A stretch of DNA of 64,000 bases from Affinundibacterium nitidum (GTDB taxonomy: Bacteria; Pseudomonadota; Gammaproteobacteria; Burkholderiales; Burkholderiaceae_D): contig NZ_JACOFZ010000003.1 of assembly GCF_014284155.1 (NCBI RefSeq), positions 186,001 through 250,000 on the forward strand, in the 5' to 3' direction. The notes below the pieces were generated by a model. That model had not been told where the DNA came from. It worked only from the letters and a program-made list of their open reading frames with translations, and did not search any database. This document shows positions 63,967 through 64,000 of the stretch, piece by piece. Each line of letters starts with the position of its first letter. Within the stretch, counting starts at the first letter, position 1. The position numbers and the translations under genes are program-made.

Positions 63967-64000
63967 CTACTGAGCTACCGGGCTGGTCACTTGAGAAATG

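Noticed and set aside
1-64000. CRISPR arrays, prophage or insertion sequence
   Set aside because: I saw no regularly spaced repeats, no transposase or integrase frame and no phage structural genes anywhere in the window.

Overview
The window reads as a chromosomal stretch of a Gram-negative betaproteobacterium, most likely Burkholderiales/Oxalobacteraceae (Undibacterium-, Massilia- or Janthinobacterium-like). This placement is inferred from gene content and style: two methyl-accepting chemotaxis proteins, a 1194-residue indolepyruvate ferredoxin oxidoreductase fusion, a 732-residue OsmC-YcaO protein, a patatin/Omp85 protein, RND efflux, a TonB-dependent receptor, many lipoproteins, and moderate GC content. 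There is no rRNA, no complete tRNA, no CRISPR array, no transposase and no phage gene.

Layout. 1-7.6 kb: the N-terminal part of a chemoreceptor cut by the window edge, the indolepyruvate oxidoreductase, a DUF423 membrane protein and a second chemoreceptor. 7.8-10.3 kb: a three-gene minus-strand unit (Ser-rich envelope protein, YjfK/DUF2491, PspA-like coiled coil) closed by an intrinsic terminator. 10.5-15.8 kb: a GNAT enzyme and an RND adaptor/pump pair. 15.9-18.0 kb: a ChrA chromate transporter divergent from a TMEM175-type channel. 18.2-25.2 kb: a tight six-gene operon RDD / SpoIIM-like / DUF4129 / DUF4350 / MoxR ATPase / DUF58. 25.3-32.2 kb: a six-gene minus-strand operon (split transketolase, epimerase-glycosyltransferase fusion, methyltransferase, GtrA flippase-like protein, large polytopic membrane protein) that looks like a dedicated cell-surface sugar or glycolipid pathway. 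32.7-41.0 kb: a DUF805 protein with a pilin-like tail, a PlpD-like patatin autotransporter, an MscS-type channel, a lipoprotein alpha/beta hydrolase and the OsmC-YcaO protein.

41.0-46.3 kb is a patchwork of small minus-strand genes (DUF1801, a frameshifted small gene, GFA-type zinc protein, GNAT, gamma-glutamylcyclotransferase-like, esterase) ending in a GlxA-type regulator divergent from a small monooxygenase. 46.5-53.7 kb holds a DUF6279 lipoprotein, two convergent serine beta-lactamase-like hydrolases, an AraC regulator and a TonB-dependent receptor with its terminator. 53.9-58.8 kb holds a GNAT enzyme, several unrecognised genes (one apparently frame-disrupted), a DUF4253 protein and a Sel1/TonB-C protein coupled to a lipoprotein. 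59.1-62.4 kb is a YtrA-type GntR / ABC ATPase / ABC permease / acyltransferase operon with a near-consensus promoter whose spacer carries direct repeats. The window ends with a DapA-family aldolase and a REP-like palindrome.

The best candidates for something undescribed are the glycan locus at 25.3-32.2 kb and the envelope operons at 7.8-10.3 and 18.2-25.2 kb. All functional links are inferences from gene order and motifs read by eye. No database search was run.
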